The notes beneath the pieces were generated by a model that searched no databases, was not told the origin of the DNA, and worked only from the letters and a program-made list of their open reading frames with translations. Of a stretch of 64,000 bases of DNA, positions 45,301 through 56,070 are shown piece by piece. Origin of the DNA: Lasiosphaeria ovina (taxonomy: Eukaryota > Ascomycota > Sordariomycetes > Sordariales > Lasiosphaeriaceae); assembly GCA_033439765.1 (NCBI GenBank), contig JAULSN010000001.1, forward strand, positions 6,200,001-6,264,000, read 5' to 3'. Numbering within the stretch: position 1 is the first letter of the stretch; each line of letters starts with the position of its first letter. A program made the position numbers and the translations under genes.

Positions 45301-45807
45301 ATCCATTTCCTTGATCTCGACATGGAAAAGCCAAAGGTGCTTGTCGGTACCCACTTCCACGAGATATTCGAGCACGGCTTTATAGGGCCCAGAGACGGTG
45401 TGGCATTTGCCCACATGGAGGTTCGACTTAACCCCGAGGCTCAAGATGCGGAGGACCAACTCACGTTTTTGTTTAAGCTCCTCGAGGGTCGAGACGAGCG
45501 CAGCCTTGGGGTATTGTGTGCGGCTATTAATGATATTCCGAGCGACGTCATTAAAAGAGCCAGTTACATCGTGAGCCTACAGGAGAGCAACGAGGACCTC
45601 GTGGAAGCATACGAGAATTCACGAGAGTTTGACCAAGGGAGGCTGGAGGAGGCAGAGCTGGTGGCGAGGCGGTTTTTAGCGATCAAAATTCCCAGGACTG
45701 GCAGGGGTCGGGAAGATATCAGCCGCATCAGAGCAATGCTGGAAGAAGTTCTGTCGATCCATGATGAAGACACCGACATGTATTCAGAGGACAGAGTGCC
45801 AACCTAG
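42364..45807 (+). CDS. MSH5: Meiotic MutS homologue MSH5
   Basis: Exons 42364-44115, 44188-44617 and 44669-45807 give 1106 residues. Residues 1-~225 are Ser/Pro/Thr-rich and disordered, an extension not found in yeast Msh5 (about 900 aa). The MutS connector-like part begins IIMGIDMDKDGRVGCSYYIA, close to the MSH5 GTVGCxYY pattern. The clamp/lever region includes GLLQGFACTAQGKAKLRRML. The ATPase has Walker A GPNNSGKS at ~840, DESAFLVDLKQAAFSM, Walker B LLLIDEFGKGT and GTHFHEIF. There is no N-terminal mismatch-binding domain with the Phe-x-Glu motif, as expected. Family role: with Msh4 it forms the MutSgamma clamp that stabilises Holliday junction intermediates for class I crossovers. Its presence implies retained meiotic machinery. 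The start codon is the least certain point. Confidence 0.93.
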
Positions 45808-46472
45808 CTGTGCGAGCTGGTCAGGATCCCATGGATGGCCTGCATTCGATGGCTAAGATAATCGAGGGAACAAAAGAAGGATGGTTGTGATGTACTGTTA
45901 TTTTTTTCTGCTCGATGAGTGACAAGCCTACCATCCCTCGGTCTACGGGCCGGTGAAAAGGATATGCCTACTTATTTATATGATATTCAATAAAAACACT
46001 ACTAAACCTAACGAACCTATCAGAATAATTGGCGTCGCTTTTACTTCTGAGGCATATTATTGGATATCTAAACCGTCTTGATGATGGGTATTGTGAAAAT
46101 GGACTACCAGCGATGTCCTATAAAGAGATAGAAGGTGTAAACTACACAGACATCGCCTCGCCATACTCCGTAACCGAATACGTTTCCATCAAATAGTTCC
46201 TACAACGTACCCATGGCTTCATTATGTACTCATCTGCCCCAGGGATATCATTTCCTACACATTAGCAAATATATGATTATGCCAATACTTTAATCCTTCT
46301 CCGAAACATGGCTCGGCGTTTAGCTTCCGAGGGGCTCCGCTCTCGAGGCAACAACCAGAGCAGAAAGCCCTGGCAGCCCGTCATAAATCTCGTTCATTAA
46401 GCCATCCAACTGCACCGCGCAACACCGGCCCCGGCTCCGCACAGGCTGTCACGTCCTCCTGTCGCGGCTGGG
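45808..46472. other. Convergent spacer MSH5 / CFEM gene
   Basis: AT-rich with possible polyadenylation signals on the plus strand (AATAAAAAC near 45989). Nothing else is recognisable. Confidence 0.5.
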
Positions 46473-47261
46473 TCACCTCAGGGTGAAGGCGCCGGCTAAT
46501 AACAGGGGCAGGCCCATCCCATAGAATAGCATGGCCCCGACTTGGGACCCAGACGAGTTTGGAAGCGCAAAGGGACTCGAGTCGGTGAGCACTGGGTTGG
46601 GCGCGTCTGCGGCGGGACTTGGAGATTCCGAGCTGGACGGTGTGACCACGACTGGGGGCGGCTGCGGCGACGGAGGCGAAGGCGGCGAGGCGTCTGTTGT
46701 TGCCGCGGGCGCGGCTGACGTCTGTTGATCCTGCCCCGAAGCCAAAGTGCTGGAGGGAGCATCCTGGACGGTCGTTGACTGGGTTGATGGTGACTGTGTT
46801 GGCTTTGACTGTGTTGACGTTGAATGTGTTGAAGTTGTTTTTGGAGTTGCTGCGGCCGGTTTTGGCGTGGTGGTTGGCGTGGCTTTTGTCGTCGTGGAGG
46901 GGAGTTTGGACAACACGCTCACGACGCTCTTGGCTGCCTTGAGCGAGGAGTCGGGGATGGGCTTCTTGATGCCCTTGCAGCCGGCAGTCATGATATTCAA
47001 GAATTCGCTGTCAACCTTGAGGAAGTCGTCCATGCAGTTGTAGTATACGCATGTTACCACAGTCTCGAGAAAGTAAGACCTCGCTGTCGTACACATGCAC
47101 TTTGAGTCGTCTGTCTGGCAGCCAGAGTGTCCGGCGCACGTGTCGACGCAAGTTGGGAATTTGAACGACGGCGTCGTCGTTGTCGACGCCGCCAGCTCAG
47201 CCTGTCCCAATAACGAAAGTAGGCATGGTAGGCCGATGAGGGCGAGGCGGGCAAACCCCAT
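46473..47261 (-). CDS. CFEM-domain GPI-anchored cell-surface protein
   Basis: A single exon of 262 residues. A signal peptide (residues 1-~25, LALIGLPCLLSLLGQAELA) is followed by a CFEM-like module with eight Cys: FPTCVDTCAGHSGC, DDSKCMC, VVTCVYYNCMDD and a final Cys in MTAGCKG. A ~130-residue Ser/Thr/Pro-rich stalk follows (THSTSTQSKPTQSPSTQST), probably heavily O-glycosylated. The C-terminus has a small-residue omega region (PNSSGSQ) and a hydrophobic tail (MLFYGMGLPLLLAGAF), the GPI-attachment pattern. Family role: CFEM proteins sit in the wall or membrane; some bind heme, others act in adhesion or host interaction. The CFEM Asp that ligates heme in Candida proteins is not obvious here (CMCTTA in place of CxCxD), so heme binding is doubtful. 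Confidence 0.88.
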   Translation of the reverse strand: MGFARLALIGLPCLLSLLGQAELAASTTTTPSFKFPTCVDTCAGHSGCQTDDSKCMCTTARSYFLETVVTCVYYNCMDDFLKVDSEFLNIMTAGCKGIKKPIPDSSLKAAKSVVSVLSKLPSTTTKATPTTTPKPAAATPKTTSTHSTSTQSKPTQSPSTQSTTVQDAPSSTLASGQDQQTSAAPAATTDASPPSPPSPQPPPVVVTPSSSESPSPAADAPNPVLTDSSPFALPNSSGSQVGAMLFYGMGLPLLLAGAFTLR

Positions 47262-48273
47262 GGCGTCGAGAGTGCTGTCCTATCGAGACGGGCTTGAAAT
47301 CCCCCTGACTCAATTATTGGAGGCTATATCGTCTGTAATAAGGCGCCTCTTGAGGTTATTCAAGACGGCCAAGACAAGGAGACCGCAATGATGAGAGAGC
47401 AAAGCTGTCTCAGGCCCAGGACAAATGCCCCAGGCAAGCCCGAGGACCGCGTCTACTGCGATTGCGAGCCCTCGCACATTGTTCTGAAATGGGTGGGCGC
47501 GCATCTGAAACAAGATCTACTGGGCATTCAACCAGTTGAGCTTCTATTTTCCCCAGTTTTCCAGCTCCTTTAATTACCGCCCCCCGTCTAAGGTCTTGGC
47601 ACAATGTGGGAGTGTGGGGTAGCATGAAGTGGGTCCAAGAACAATCAATCCAGTCTGGCGGAAGCGAATCCGTGCATTTGTTGTTTCGACACCGAGAGTA
47701 ATTTTGATCGCCAGTGACGGGACTTCCCAAGCCTGTTTGGAGAAATTTTCAACGCTACTTGGAGCAGGCTCTATTATGGGCAAGGCAATTGAGCTCCTTA
47801 CCTGAGTTAGGCAGCAGATGCCTCAGTAGCTGCTCAGAGGGGATTTTATTGCGCGTGGACTGAATATATAATACACTCGAAACGCCCCGTGGTGCTTACT
47901 GATTGAGACTTATACAGCAGATATACATTGAGGAAATGCAACAGCTATCAGAGTTACACGTGTAGATACTCGAGGGAAGTAATCTATTAAGCCAATGTGA
48001 AGAAACACGAATGTTGACATCTAGAGCCGAGACGGGCTGCTTATATCCCCTGTCAGTGACATGAAGACATTTTACCGCTGATTTTCCGTAACTGTCGCAG
48101 ACTCGCAATGGCCCCAGCGCGGGGCAACTGCCTTATCGATAAGCCTCACGAAAACGCCCAAAAATTCCGACAGCACAAAAAAGTTACAAGCGGTTTACAA
48201 TGGACAAGCTGATGCACTTAGCATAGCACCTCTTCAATTGTCTCACGACTACAGCCCAACTGCTCCCGCCAAG
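47262..48273. other. Divergent region CFEM gene / ACL4
   Basis: 1 kb between divergent starts. No gene supported; a 106-aa minus-strand frame at 47410-47730 has no features. It should hold both promoters. ACL4's first ATG was chosen at 48274; a TTG-initiated extension to 48238 is unlikely. Confidence 0.5.
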
Positions 48274-49461
48274 ATGGCACCCACGAAGCCCAATCCGAGG
48301 GCACGGAAAGCAAAGGCGAAAGAACGGGCCCGAGCCAAGAAGGCTGCCGTGAATACAAGAGAACTGCTCGCCAATGCGACGGCCATGCTCGAGGTCGGCG
48401 ACGCTGAAGGGGCGGTAAAAGCTGCACGCGCCGCCTACGAGCACATTGGTGATGGGGGGCAGCAAGCTGGCGCGGCCTTGACTCTCCTCGGCCAAATAAA
48501 CATCGAGTTGGGCGAGATCGACCGCGCTCGCAAGTACCTCATGTCTGCTGCTAAAGTTGACGAGGCCGGCACGCTCCCCGAGGAGCTCGGCGGCGGCCCC
48601 GACAAATTCCTGTGGCTGGCGCAGCTCAGTGAAGAGGGAGGCCAAGATAGCGTTTCGTGGTATGAGCGGGGAGCTGCCGTTCTGCGCACTCAGATTCAGA
48701 CGCTGGGCGACGCGCTCGACTCGCTGCCCCTGACACGCCACGAGCAGAATGCGGTCATCGCCGAAAAGCGGCGCAAGCTTGCAGATACTCTCTGTGCAGT
48801 CACCGAAGTCTACATGACAGATCTCAGCTGGGAGGAAGATGCCGAGCAACGGTGCGAGGCCCTCATCACCGAAGCCACTATGCTCGCCCCTGGGCTAGCC
48901 GATACATGGCAGACTGTAGCCAATGTGCGCATCTCGCAGTCGCGAACCGAAGAGGCACGGGAAGCTCTAAAAAGGAGTCTTGACTTCTGGATTCACCTTC
49001 CTCCTGAGGACCCTGGCGTCCCTGCTTTCCCCACACGCGTTAGCTTGGTCAGGCTGTTGATCGAGGTTGGCATGGAGGAGAGGGCAATCGAAGTCGCCGA
49101 GCGTCTGATCAGCGAGGATGATCAAAGTGTAGAGGCTTGGTATCTTGGAGGCTACGGCAGGTATATGCTGGGCGAGAAGCTGAAGAACGGAGACCAGGCC
49201 TCAGACTCGGACGACTGGCAGGACATTTGGCGATCAGCGCGGAAGCGGCTTGCCCAGTGCTTGCGTATTTTCGAGGCTGAAGAGTATGAAGATGAGAGGT
49301 TAAGGGAGCATTCGCAGGAGTTACTTGCATCGATCAATAATGAGCTAGGGGATGCCCCTGATCAAGGCGATGATCAAGCGGCGTGGGAAGATACGGAAGA
49401 CGAAGGCGACGACGATGATGACGACGACGACGACGACGACGGAGATGCGGAGATGCAATAG
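48274..49461 (+). CDS. ACL4: Acl4-type TPR chaperone for ribosomal protein L4
   Basis: A single exon of 395 residues. A basic N-terminal segment (ARKAKAKERARAKKAA) precedes a superhelix of TPR-like repeats: ELLANATAMLEVGDAEGAVKAA, LTLLGQINIELGEIDRARKYL, DTWQTVANVRISQSRTEEA and EAWYLGGYGRYMLGEK. The C-terminus is a long acidic run with about a dozen consecutive Asp, as in yeast Acl4. Family role: Acl4 captures nascent ribosomal protein L4 (uL4), keeps its long loop soluble and escorts it to the nucleus for 60S assembly. It converges with the RWD-domain gene, only 200 bp apart at the 3' ends. The Asp run is encoded by a GAC/GAT microsatellite at 49408-49440. Confidence 0.87.
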   Translation: MAPTKPNPRARKAKAKERARAKKAAVNTRELLANATAMLEVGDAEGAVKAARAAYEHIGDGGQQAGAALTLLGQINIELGEIDRARKYLMSAAKVDEAGTLPEELGGGPDKFLWLAQLSEEGGQDSVSWYERGAAVLRTQIQTLGDALDSLPLTRHEQNAVIAEKRRKLADTLCAVTEVYMTDLSWEEDAEQRCEALITEATMLAPGLADTWQTVANVRISQSRTEEAREALKRSLDFWIHLPPEDPGVPAFPTRVSLVRLLIEVGMEERAIEVAERLISEDDQSVEAWYLGGYGRYMLGEKLKNGDQASDSDDWQDIWRSARKRLAQCLRIFEAEEYEDERLREHSQELLASINNELGDAPDQGDDQAAWEDTEDEGDDDDDDDDDDDGDAEMQ

Positions 49462-49661
49462 AATACCTGCAATTACCCCATGACTCGCGCGCTCAACATC
49501 TGGCGTTGGCTGGTTCATATTTGATACATGGCTGCATATAAAGGAGTCCAGGAAGGAAAAGCGCGTTTTGTGGGGAGTTAAGGAACATATAATCATCAGG
49601 AAGCGATTTATGATTACGCCATGCCTCTTTCTGGCGGACTTGTCGCGATTAAGACCCTTGC

Positions 49662-50429
49662 TCAGGAATCTTGGACCGTGAGCTTCTGTACATCCTCGGT
49701 GGGAATTTCGTCCTCGTCACCCTCATCTTGGTTGGTCGCGAGACCACGCTCCCAGAGTTGCCTCCCCGTGAGTTTGACAGGCTCTTTTATCCTGGCCTTC
49801 TTCATCTCGGCGGCTTTCTCTTCTTCCTCCCTTAAACGTGCCTCTTCAATCTCCTGCAAAAACGACTCCCTCCACTTTAAGAATGTCTCGCGATTGACCG
49901 GTGTCCCGTCGAATTTTTTGTTCTCTTCGCGCTCGGCTGCCAGGACCTTCTCTTCGTGGGCCCTTATGGCGGCGTCCCTGCGCTCCAGCACCAACTGCTC
50001 CGCGGCGTCCTTCAGAGCTGAAACCAAGGTAAAGACCATGGCCATTCCGAGGTTTTCCTCGATAGTTGCTTGCAGGCCCTGAAGCAACTGCGCCTTGTCG
50101 TCGGCAATATTCAGAAACTGGTGTGGGGATGCATTCTGGGGCGCCGCAAGTTCGAGGAATGGAGCCTTGTCTGGGTACTCGTCCGGGTATCGCACCGTCA
50201 GAAGCATGACAGGCGGCTCGCTTTCGTCATCCGGAATGTCTAGTGGAATTGATATTCTGTACTCGGTCTCGGATATGTCTATATGCAAAGTGTTGGGATT
50301 AGGCTGGGTCCGACAGCGTGGCATCTTGAGAAGCTTGAGCTAATCAATCGATGGGTGTATACCTGTGATCTCGTCCGCAAAAATGGAATCTAGAACCTCG
50401 CGTTCTTCGACTTGGTCCTCGCGCCCCAT
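49662..50429 (-). CDS. GIR2: RWD-domain protein, Gir2/RWDD1-like
   Basis: Exons on the minus strand are 50429-50363 and 50278-49662, giving 227 residues. Splicing (GTATAC donor, ATATAG acceptor) joins the first helix REEREVLDSIFADEIT-like segment to DISETEYRISIPLDIP. The RWD core shows LTVRYPDEYPDKAPFLEL, with the family YPxxxP turn. The second half is a charged coiled coil (REEEEKAAEMKKARIKEP) ending LTGRQLWERGLATN, a motif typical of RWDD1/Gir2. Family role: Gir2 binds the GTPase Rbg2/Drg and the translation factor Gcn1, damping Gcn2 signalling on ribosomes. It is divergent from PUF6 across a 304-bp shared promoter. Confidence 0.88.
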
Positions 50430-50733
50430 ATTGCACTCGTTGTAGCTAGATTGTACACTGGATCCTGTTGCGCCTTGGCTGGTGACCTTTGAGAGCAAGT
50501 TGAGGCAAGGGTGTAGGCGAGGAGGGGCAGCCCATTGGTCTCCTGGCGCTGGCGGGGTTCGCAGCCGGGTTGTAAAGCTTTAATCTTCACCGCCCGGCAG
50601 ATAACAAGGATGCCAAGACTGCTCCCAAAAAAAATCAGTCGATACGGATAAGCCGCTGGAAATCTCATCTGGGCATCGTAACTAAAAAATAATCAAGACT
50701 CTTTGCCCAGCGTGAAACTCATAATACCGCACA
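50430..50733. promoter_or_regulatory. Shared 304-bp divergent promoter, GIR2 and PUF6
   Basis: The interval between the two start codons. No TATA box is obvious. It is the shortest divergent promoter in the window, between two genes both linked to ribosomes; co-regulation is inference. Confidence 0.5.
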
Positions 50734-52867
50734 ATGGCACAAAAAACGACTCCGCCCGCCGCAAACACGAAACGAAAAGTCAATTCGAGCGAAAAGTACA
50801 ACAGTGGCAGCCGAGCCAAGAAAGCGAGAACCGAACCTTTGAAGAAGGCCAGCTCCGACGACAGCGACTCGTCAGACTCGGTAGACGACGGCGGCGCAGA
50901 GGTAGACTCACTGCCGCCGCGCGCCAGGGCGGTCCAGGAAGCAGAAAGGGCCAAGGCGGCTAGCAATGGCTCGGGAAAGACGGCCGAGACAGGTTCGTGT
51001 TTTCTTCTTGCATCATGTTCCATGACGGCCTCTAATACGCCACCCCCTAGGCTTGAGCGCCAAAGAGTCGCACGCAAAGCAGAAGCAACTAGCTCTGGAA
51101 CGCAGGAATGCGAAGCCACTGGCCGACGAGCTACAGCGGACCAAGAAGTTGTGGGAACGCCTACGCCGGAAGTCTCACGTGCCCAAGGAGGAGCGCCAGC
51201 AGCTTGTTGACGAGCTGTACGGCATAATCACGGGGCGCGTCAAGGACTTTGTGTTGAAGCATGACGCCGTGCGTGCCGTACAGACAGCCATCAAGTACTC
51301 CACCCCGACCCAGCGGAAGCAGATTGCCAAGGAGCTCCAGGGAACCTATGCGCAGCTTGCTGAGAGCAGGTATGCCAAGTTCCTGATCGGGAAGCTTCTT
51401 GTACAGAATGACGCCGAGATCCGGGATATGATCATCCCCGAGTTCTACGGCAAGGTGCGGAAGCTCATCAACCATTCCGAGGCTTCTTGGATTCTCGACG
51501 ATGTCTACCGCAGCGTCGCCACCAAAGAACAAAAGGCCTATTTGCTGCGCGAGTGGTACGGGCCGGAGTTCGCCCTTTTCAGACAGCCTGACAATACCAA
51601 CGCCACTGCCGATCTCTCTGAGATTCTTGCCAAGGAGCCCAGCAAGAGGGCGATTGTGCTGAAGTACCTCTGCGACATGACGAACGGCCTGATACAGAAG
51701 AAGTTGACGGGCTTCACCATGCTCCACGATGCCATGTTGCAGTACTTCCTGAACCTGAAGCCCGAGAGTGAGGAGCTGAAGGAATTCAGCGAGGTCGTCC
51801 GGGGAGATGATAACGGCGACTTGCTCAAAAACATGGCCTTCACCAAGTCGGGTGCTAGGCTGGTGTGCTTGCTGCTGGCGCACGGAGGTGCAAAGGATCG
51901 CAAACAGATCCTCAAGACCTTCAAGGATGCGTTCCAACCCATGTGCGGCGATGCTTATGGCCACATGATCATTCTAGCCGCGTACGACCTCATTGACGAT
52001 ACCGTGCTCACGTTCAAGACCATCTTCCCCGAGATTCTGGGCAAGAGCGAGGAGAAGGATACGCACAACATCACGTTTCTGGCCAATGATCTCAACGCGC
52101 GTATAACCATCTGCTACCTGTTTGAGGGACAGTCCAAATCCCTGTTCCCATCCAGCCATGCCAGTGACCTGGAGATCCTGAATGAGATCCACGAGATCAG
52201 AAAGACGACAAGCAAAAAGGACCCCGAGATTCGGCACAAGGAGCTGGTGGCTGCATTGTCCGCACAATTACTGGCGGCCGTTGCTTCGTCGCCCTCTGAC
52301 CTGGTGCAGACATCCTTTGGCTGCCAGTTCGTCACTGATGTCTTGTTGTCTGCACAGGGCGATAAGACAAGCGTCTTGGAAGCGATTGCATCAACTGCGG
52401 CTAGTGACCCGACGCCGGTGGTCTCGGAGGATGCCTTAGCCCCACCATTGCCTCACATCTCCCTCACCCCTCATGGTGGCAAGATGTTTAGGACTCTTAT
52501 TGCTGGCGGTAGATTCGACAAGGAAGCCGGCGCCGTCAAGCGTATTGACCCGCCGCTCAACTTTGCCGACATTCTGTATCCTGTCATCAAAGAACATGTT
52601 ATACAGTGGGCGGCTGGGCCTAGTTCGTTCACAGTGTTGGCGCTACTCGAGGCGCCTGACTTTACCTCGAAGCAGGAACTTTTGAAGACACTCCGCTCGG
52701 AAAGAAAGACTCTGGAGAAGGTGGCAGTTGAAGAGACGGCGAATCAAAAGGCAAAGGCCGAGGCCGACAAAACAAAGCCGAAGGGGGCTCGTCGTCCCAA
52801 ACAAGGCCAGTCGAAATTGGGGGGTAACCAAGGGACAAGGTTGCTACTTGAGAAGCTGGGCAACTAA
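50734..52867 (+). CDS. PUF6: Pumilio-family ribosome biogenesis protein Puf6
   Basis: Exons 50734-50992 and 51051-52867 give 691 residues (donor GTTCGT, acceptor CCTAG). The N-terminal 90 residues are Lys/Ser/Asp-rich with nuclear-signal-like clusters (SRAKKARTEPLKK). PUF-type helical repeats follow: DGLY-like LYGIITGRVKDFVLKHDAVR, LAESRYAKFLIGKLLV, MAFTKSGARLVCLLLAHG and GDAYGHMIILAAYDLIDD. The C-terminal CPL-type region and a Lys-rich tail complete the Puf6/Puf-A layout. Family role: Puf6 is a nucleolar 60S assembly factor that loads ribosomal protein eL43, and in yeast also represses ASH1 mRNA. It differs from classical eight-repeat PUF regulators. High confidence. Confidence 0.92.
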
Positions 52868-53827
52868 GTGTGGCCGTGCGGTTGGCGACAAGGATATCTC
52901 GCATACGCGGGCGCGCCTGCTTGATATGACGGTCCTGCCTGTAGCAGTAATGAAGAATAAAATAGAAGTGCCAAAATAGCAAGTGCCAGACAGGCCTTGG
53001 CGTTATACCCTCGGGATTTTTCGGAGTTTTCCCCTATCCAAAGTCTTACAACATTGAGTGGCATACTTTCGCCCTAACGCCCGGCCATGGCTTCAGGTTT
53101 TTGGATGGAATCCCGAGCAGGCTTTTGTGTCAAACAATCTAGTGAGGGTAATTTGCCGTGAGAGATATCCGAACCGACAACTGCTCCTGGCAGACGTGGT
53201 TGAGGAACCAGGGCACGCAAGCCCAGCAGACCTTCCCACCACACAACACATGATCGGACGGCTGTTTTGGGTAACTGCTATTGCCAAAGCCTGTGTAACA
53301 GACGTATATGAATGTGGTGGCCGTGGTGTGGTAGTGGCACGCGGATCGGGTAAACTTGGTGAGTGGAAGGGAACACGGCAATTTTATCGAATTCTCCTCG
53401 CGGAATTCTATTGAGCGAATGAAGGCGTTACCGAAACCCCCATCTATGGGCCCTTCCGCCTATCACATATCTCGTTTTTGGTCGTTTCGGTGTCCCTCGT
53501 ATTTGGCTCAACATAAGTAGCTTTGGGTTGTCCTTGTCAAGAGTGCACCGGGCCGGGTGGACTTGGTAGCTTTGAAGCCATCGTCATCATCTTCATCATC
53601 AGATACAGGTTTCGCCAGACAAAGGGGCTGTCGTGACAGGCTTCTGGTCCCATGACTTTCTTCCACTGGACTTGGGATGCGTTTGGCTGACGGCCCTGTC
53701 TTTGATACTCTTCTCGTCGCTATCCTCCACGCCCGGAGAGAGGGAGCTGGCGGGGACGGCGCAGTACGACCATCTTCAGCAGGACCACTCCCGGGCCGTC
53801 GTCGGGACCCCATCATCAACGTCCGCC
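52868..53827. other. Intergenic region between PUF6 and membrane-protein gene
   Basis: 960 bp with no supported gene; a 118-codon plus-strand frame at 53058-53414 has no features. Confidence 0.45.
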
Positions 53828-54799
53828 ATGGCCTTGGAGCGGATCCCAGCCGTACGTGAGAATGGGCTGTCCAGAACCTGCCAGCCTGGCTACTTGTGGT
53901 GGAGTTGTACCTTCACCTCGCCCACCTACCAGGGCTGCTGCGATGTTGATGCTTGCCAGCAAGTTCCTGTCGGGTGTCCCGTGTCTGCCCAGCAGCTGTG
54001 AGCACGGCAAGCACCCCGACCAGCTCCCAGACCAGCTCCGCGGGGGTGCAACACTCCTCACATCCCGTCACGACGACCAACAATGCACCACTGGGATGGG
54101 CGTCGTCGTCGTCGTTGTCGTCCACTCTTCCCGAATCCTCAAGTCGCAGCACTCAAGCAACACCAGTGTCGAGCACTATCCCAGCAGTGGTCCCAGCTTC
54201 TTCCGCTGCTGTCACCAACCGCAGCGACTCCACATTATCTGTGGGCGAAATCGTGGGTGTTACGGTAGGCTGCTGCTGTGGTTTCTTTATACTTGTTGCC
54301 GCCCTGGTCTGGACATGGGCATGGGCGATGCGGCGGCGGCGTGCCTCCAAGGGGCTGGATAGCGCAAGGGCCGCAAGTGAGGTGTTCTTCATTGCCGGTC
54401 TGGCCAGCCTTGCTGACTCGATATGTTCTCCTCTGGGGGGGGGGAGCAACAGCGGGATGGGGTAGAGCGGCCCCAAGACCAGGAACGAGGGATAACACAC
54501 ACGCTGACATGTATCCCGGAGACGGCCATCTAGGAAACGACACGAAGGGACGACACGACAGCACCCCCATGTCACTCGAAACTGCTTCACCGCTGCAACG
54601 CCCTGGTTGCGTGACTCACTCATATATCTCCGAGCTCGACTCGACCGCTGTTGCTCAGCCGGGGGAGCTCGAGGGGACAGCGCTTGGTGTGGGCCGGGCA
54701 TTTGGGCTAGAGCAAAATATGACATGGTTAGTGGCTAGCTCTGGGGTAGAGCAACAGCCAATTCCCGAGTGGCCGCGGGCAACACTTGGCTGTAACTAG
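53828..54799 (+). CDS. Single-pass membrane protein with Cys-rich ectodomain and Ser/Thr stalk
   Basis: Suggested exons 53828-53997, 54036-54376 and 54453-54799 give 285 residues. The ectodomain has SRTCQPGYLWWSCTFTSP, TYQGCCDVDACQQVPVGCP, a Cys layout seen in many fungal surface proteins of unknown function. A Ser/Thr/Pro stalk precedes the membrane helix VGEIVGVTVGCCCGFFILVAALVW, then a basic RRRR stop-transfer. The last exon carries ISELDSTAVAQPGELEGT, a tail typical of this protein type. The second intron (76 nt, GTGAGG, CTGAC branch, CAACAG) is well supported. The first would be only 38 nt, so this may instead be a frameshift or a mis-assigned junction between 53950 and 54040. No N-terminal signal peptide is seen, so an upstream exon may be missing. 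Confidence 0.6.
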
Positions 54800-55421
54800 G
54801 CAGGAAGGCGACTCAGGGGCATCCGTGAACAGCTGGACGCGCTACCAGGGGGTCCAGATCTAAGTGGAAAGCCGGCCGTGTCCGACCCTCTCGGACAGGA
54901 GAGCTTATGGCTGAGGATGGCGACCATATTTAAACAACATACCCGTTGGGCGGTCTAACCGGAGAGCCTTGTTTGGTGTGTCTCTGTTAAAGCTGGAAAA
55001 CAGAGCGCCAGGTACCCACACATCAGCCCAAGGGTATTATTGTATTCCGAGTGCTCCAAAAAAAGACGATAGAGGATTTATACATCCAAATCCCTCTGAC
55101 CCCCCAGTACGCCATGCCATGCCATGCCTTTTCTTTTATAGTCTCTCCTTCGTCTCCGCCTGCCGGGACGTATCCTGATGTGCGTCAAGATGTAGGCGCG
55201 CCCGTCCATCTGCCGAGAAACCAGCCTGCTAGGGTACTGATGACGCAGGCGCCTACGATAGACACGATAGCGCGAGCAAATAAAGAAGCACCAACCCCCC
55301 GCCCCCCCCAGCCCTCTCCATGTAACTGTCCATGTCGATGGATTCGCTTCGCCGTAAACACTAACAGCACCGCAGCTTCTTCCCATCTGCATCTTGCGTA
55401 TCGAGGGTCTTGACCCTGGCC
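54800..55421. other. Convergent spacer before RPB4
   Basis: 622 bp with no supported gene; likely the two 3' UTRs. Confidence 0.45.
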
Positions 55422-56070
55422 TCATGAGGTCATGAGCTTGGCCATCTCGTCCAGTAGCTCCTGCAAGTCCTCATCGCTGATCTTTTCGGCAAGCGAGGGT
55501 ATGAGGGTCTTGCACTCGTCCGCGCTGTCGCAACAGAGTGAGCCTGGGTGGGCAGGGCAAGAAAAGATTATTGTCAGCCAAAAGAAACCAAACCAAGCCA
55601 AAGCGCTTGCTTTTTCTTTGCTTTTTTTAATAAAAATGAAAAATGAAATAAAAAAATGAAATAAAAAGGGACCGGGCACCGAGACGCGCAAACTGCCGTC
55701 TCCCCCTCCCATTGGGTACCCGCGCGCGAGCCTTTGGCAGTCAGTACTCACCGATCTGGGCGCGTTCAAACTTGGTCAGCTCCTTGTGCGCGCTCAAGAG
55801 GCGCTCGACGGCCTCGACATTCTCCTTCTGCTTGAAGCGGGCAAATGCATCGAGGTAGTCGAGCGTTTTGTTGAGAACGTCAGTCTCGTTGCGGTCCTTG
55901 CGGTCCTTGCGGCGCTTCACCATGAGCGCGTTGATGACGAGCGACGCCTCGGACAGCGTCAGCGTGTCCACGTCCTGGAACTCGCCCAATTTCAGCGTCG
56001 CGGAAGCCTCCTCCTCGCCCGCCGGCGGCGGCTTAGGTCGCGAGGTCGGTGCGTGGGCCTGGTCGGACAT
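55422..56070 (-). CDS. RPB4: DNA-directed RNA polymerase II subunit RPB4
   Basis: Exons 56070-55752 and 55543-55422 give 146 residues. The intron (208 nt, GTGAGT donor, CCCAG acceptor) is long for the window and contains A/T-rich homopolymers. The protein has LGEFQDVDTLTLSEASLVIN, then NKTLDYLDAFARFK, NVEAVERLLSAHKELTKFE and, after the junction, CKTLIPSLAEKISDEDLQEL, all Rpb4 signatures. Family role: forms the Rpb4/Rpb7 stalk of polymerase II, which helps initiation, mRNA export and decay. The tail is acidic and leucine-rich. High confidence. Confidence 0.93.

Noticed and set aside
51161..51964. A 267-codon minus-strand ORF.
   Set aside because: Antisense shadow of PUF6 coding sequence, from codon bias.
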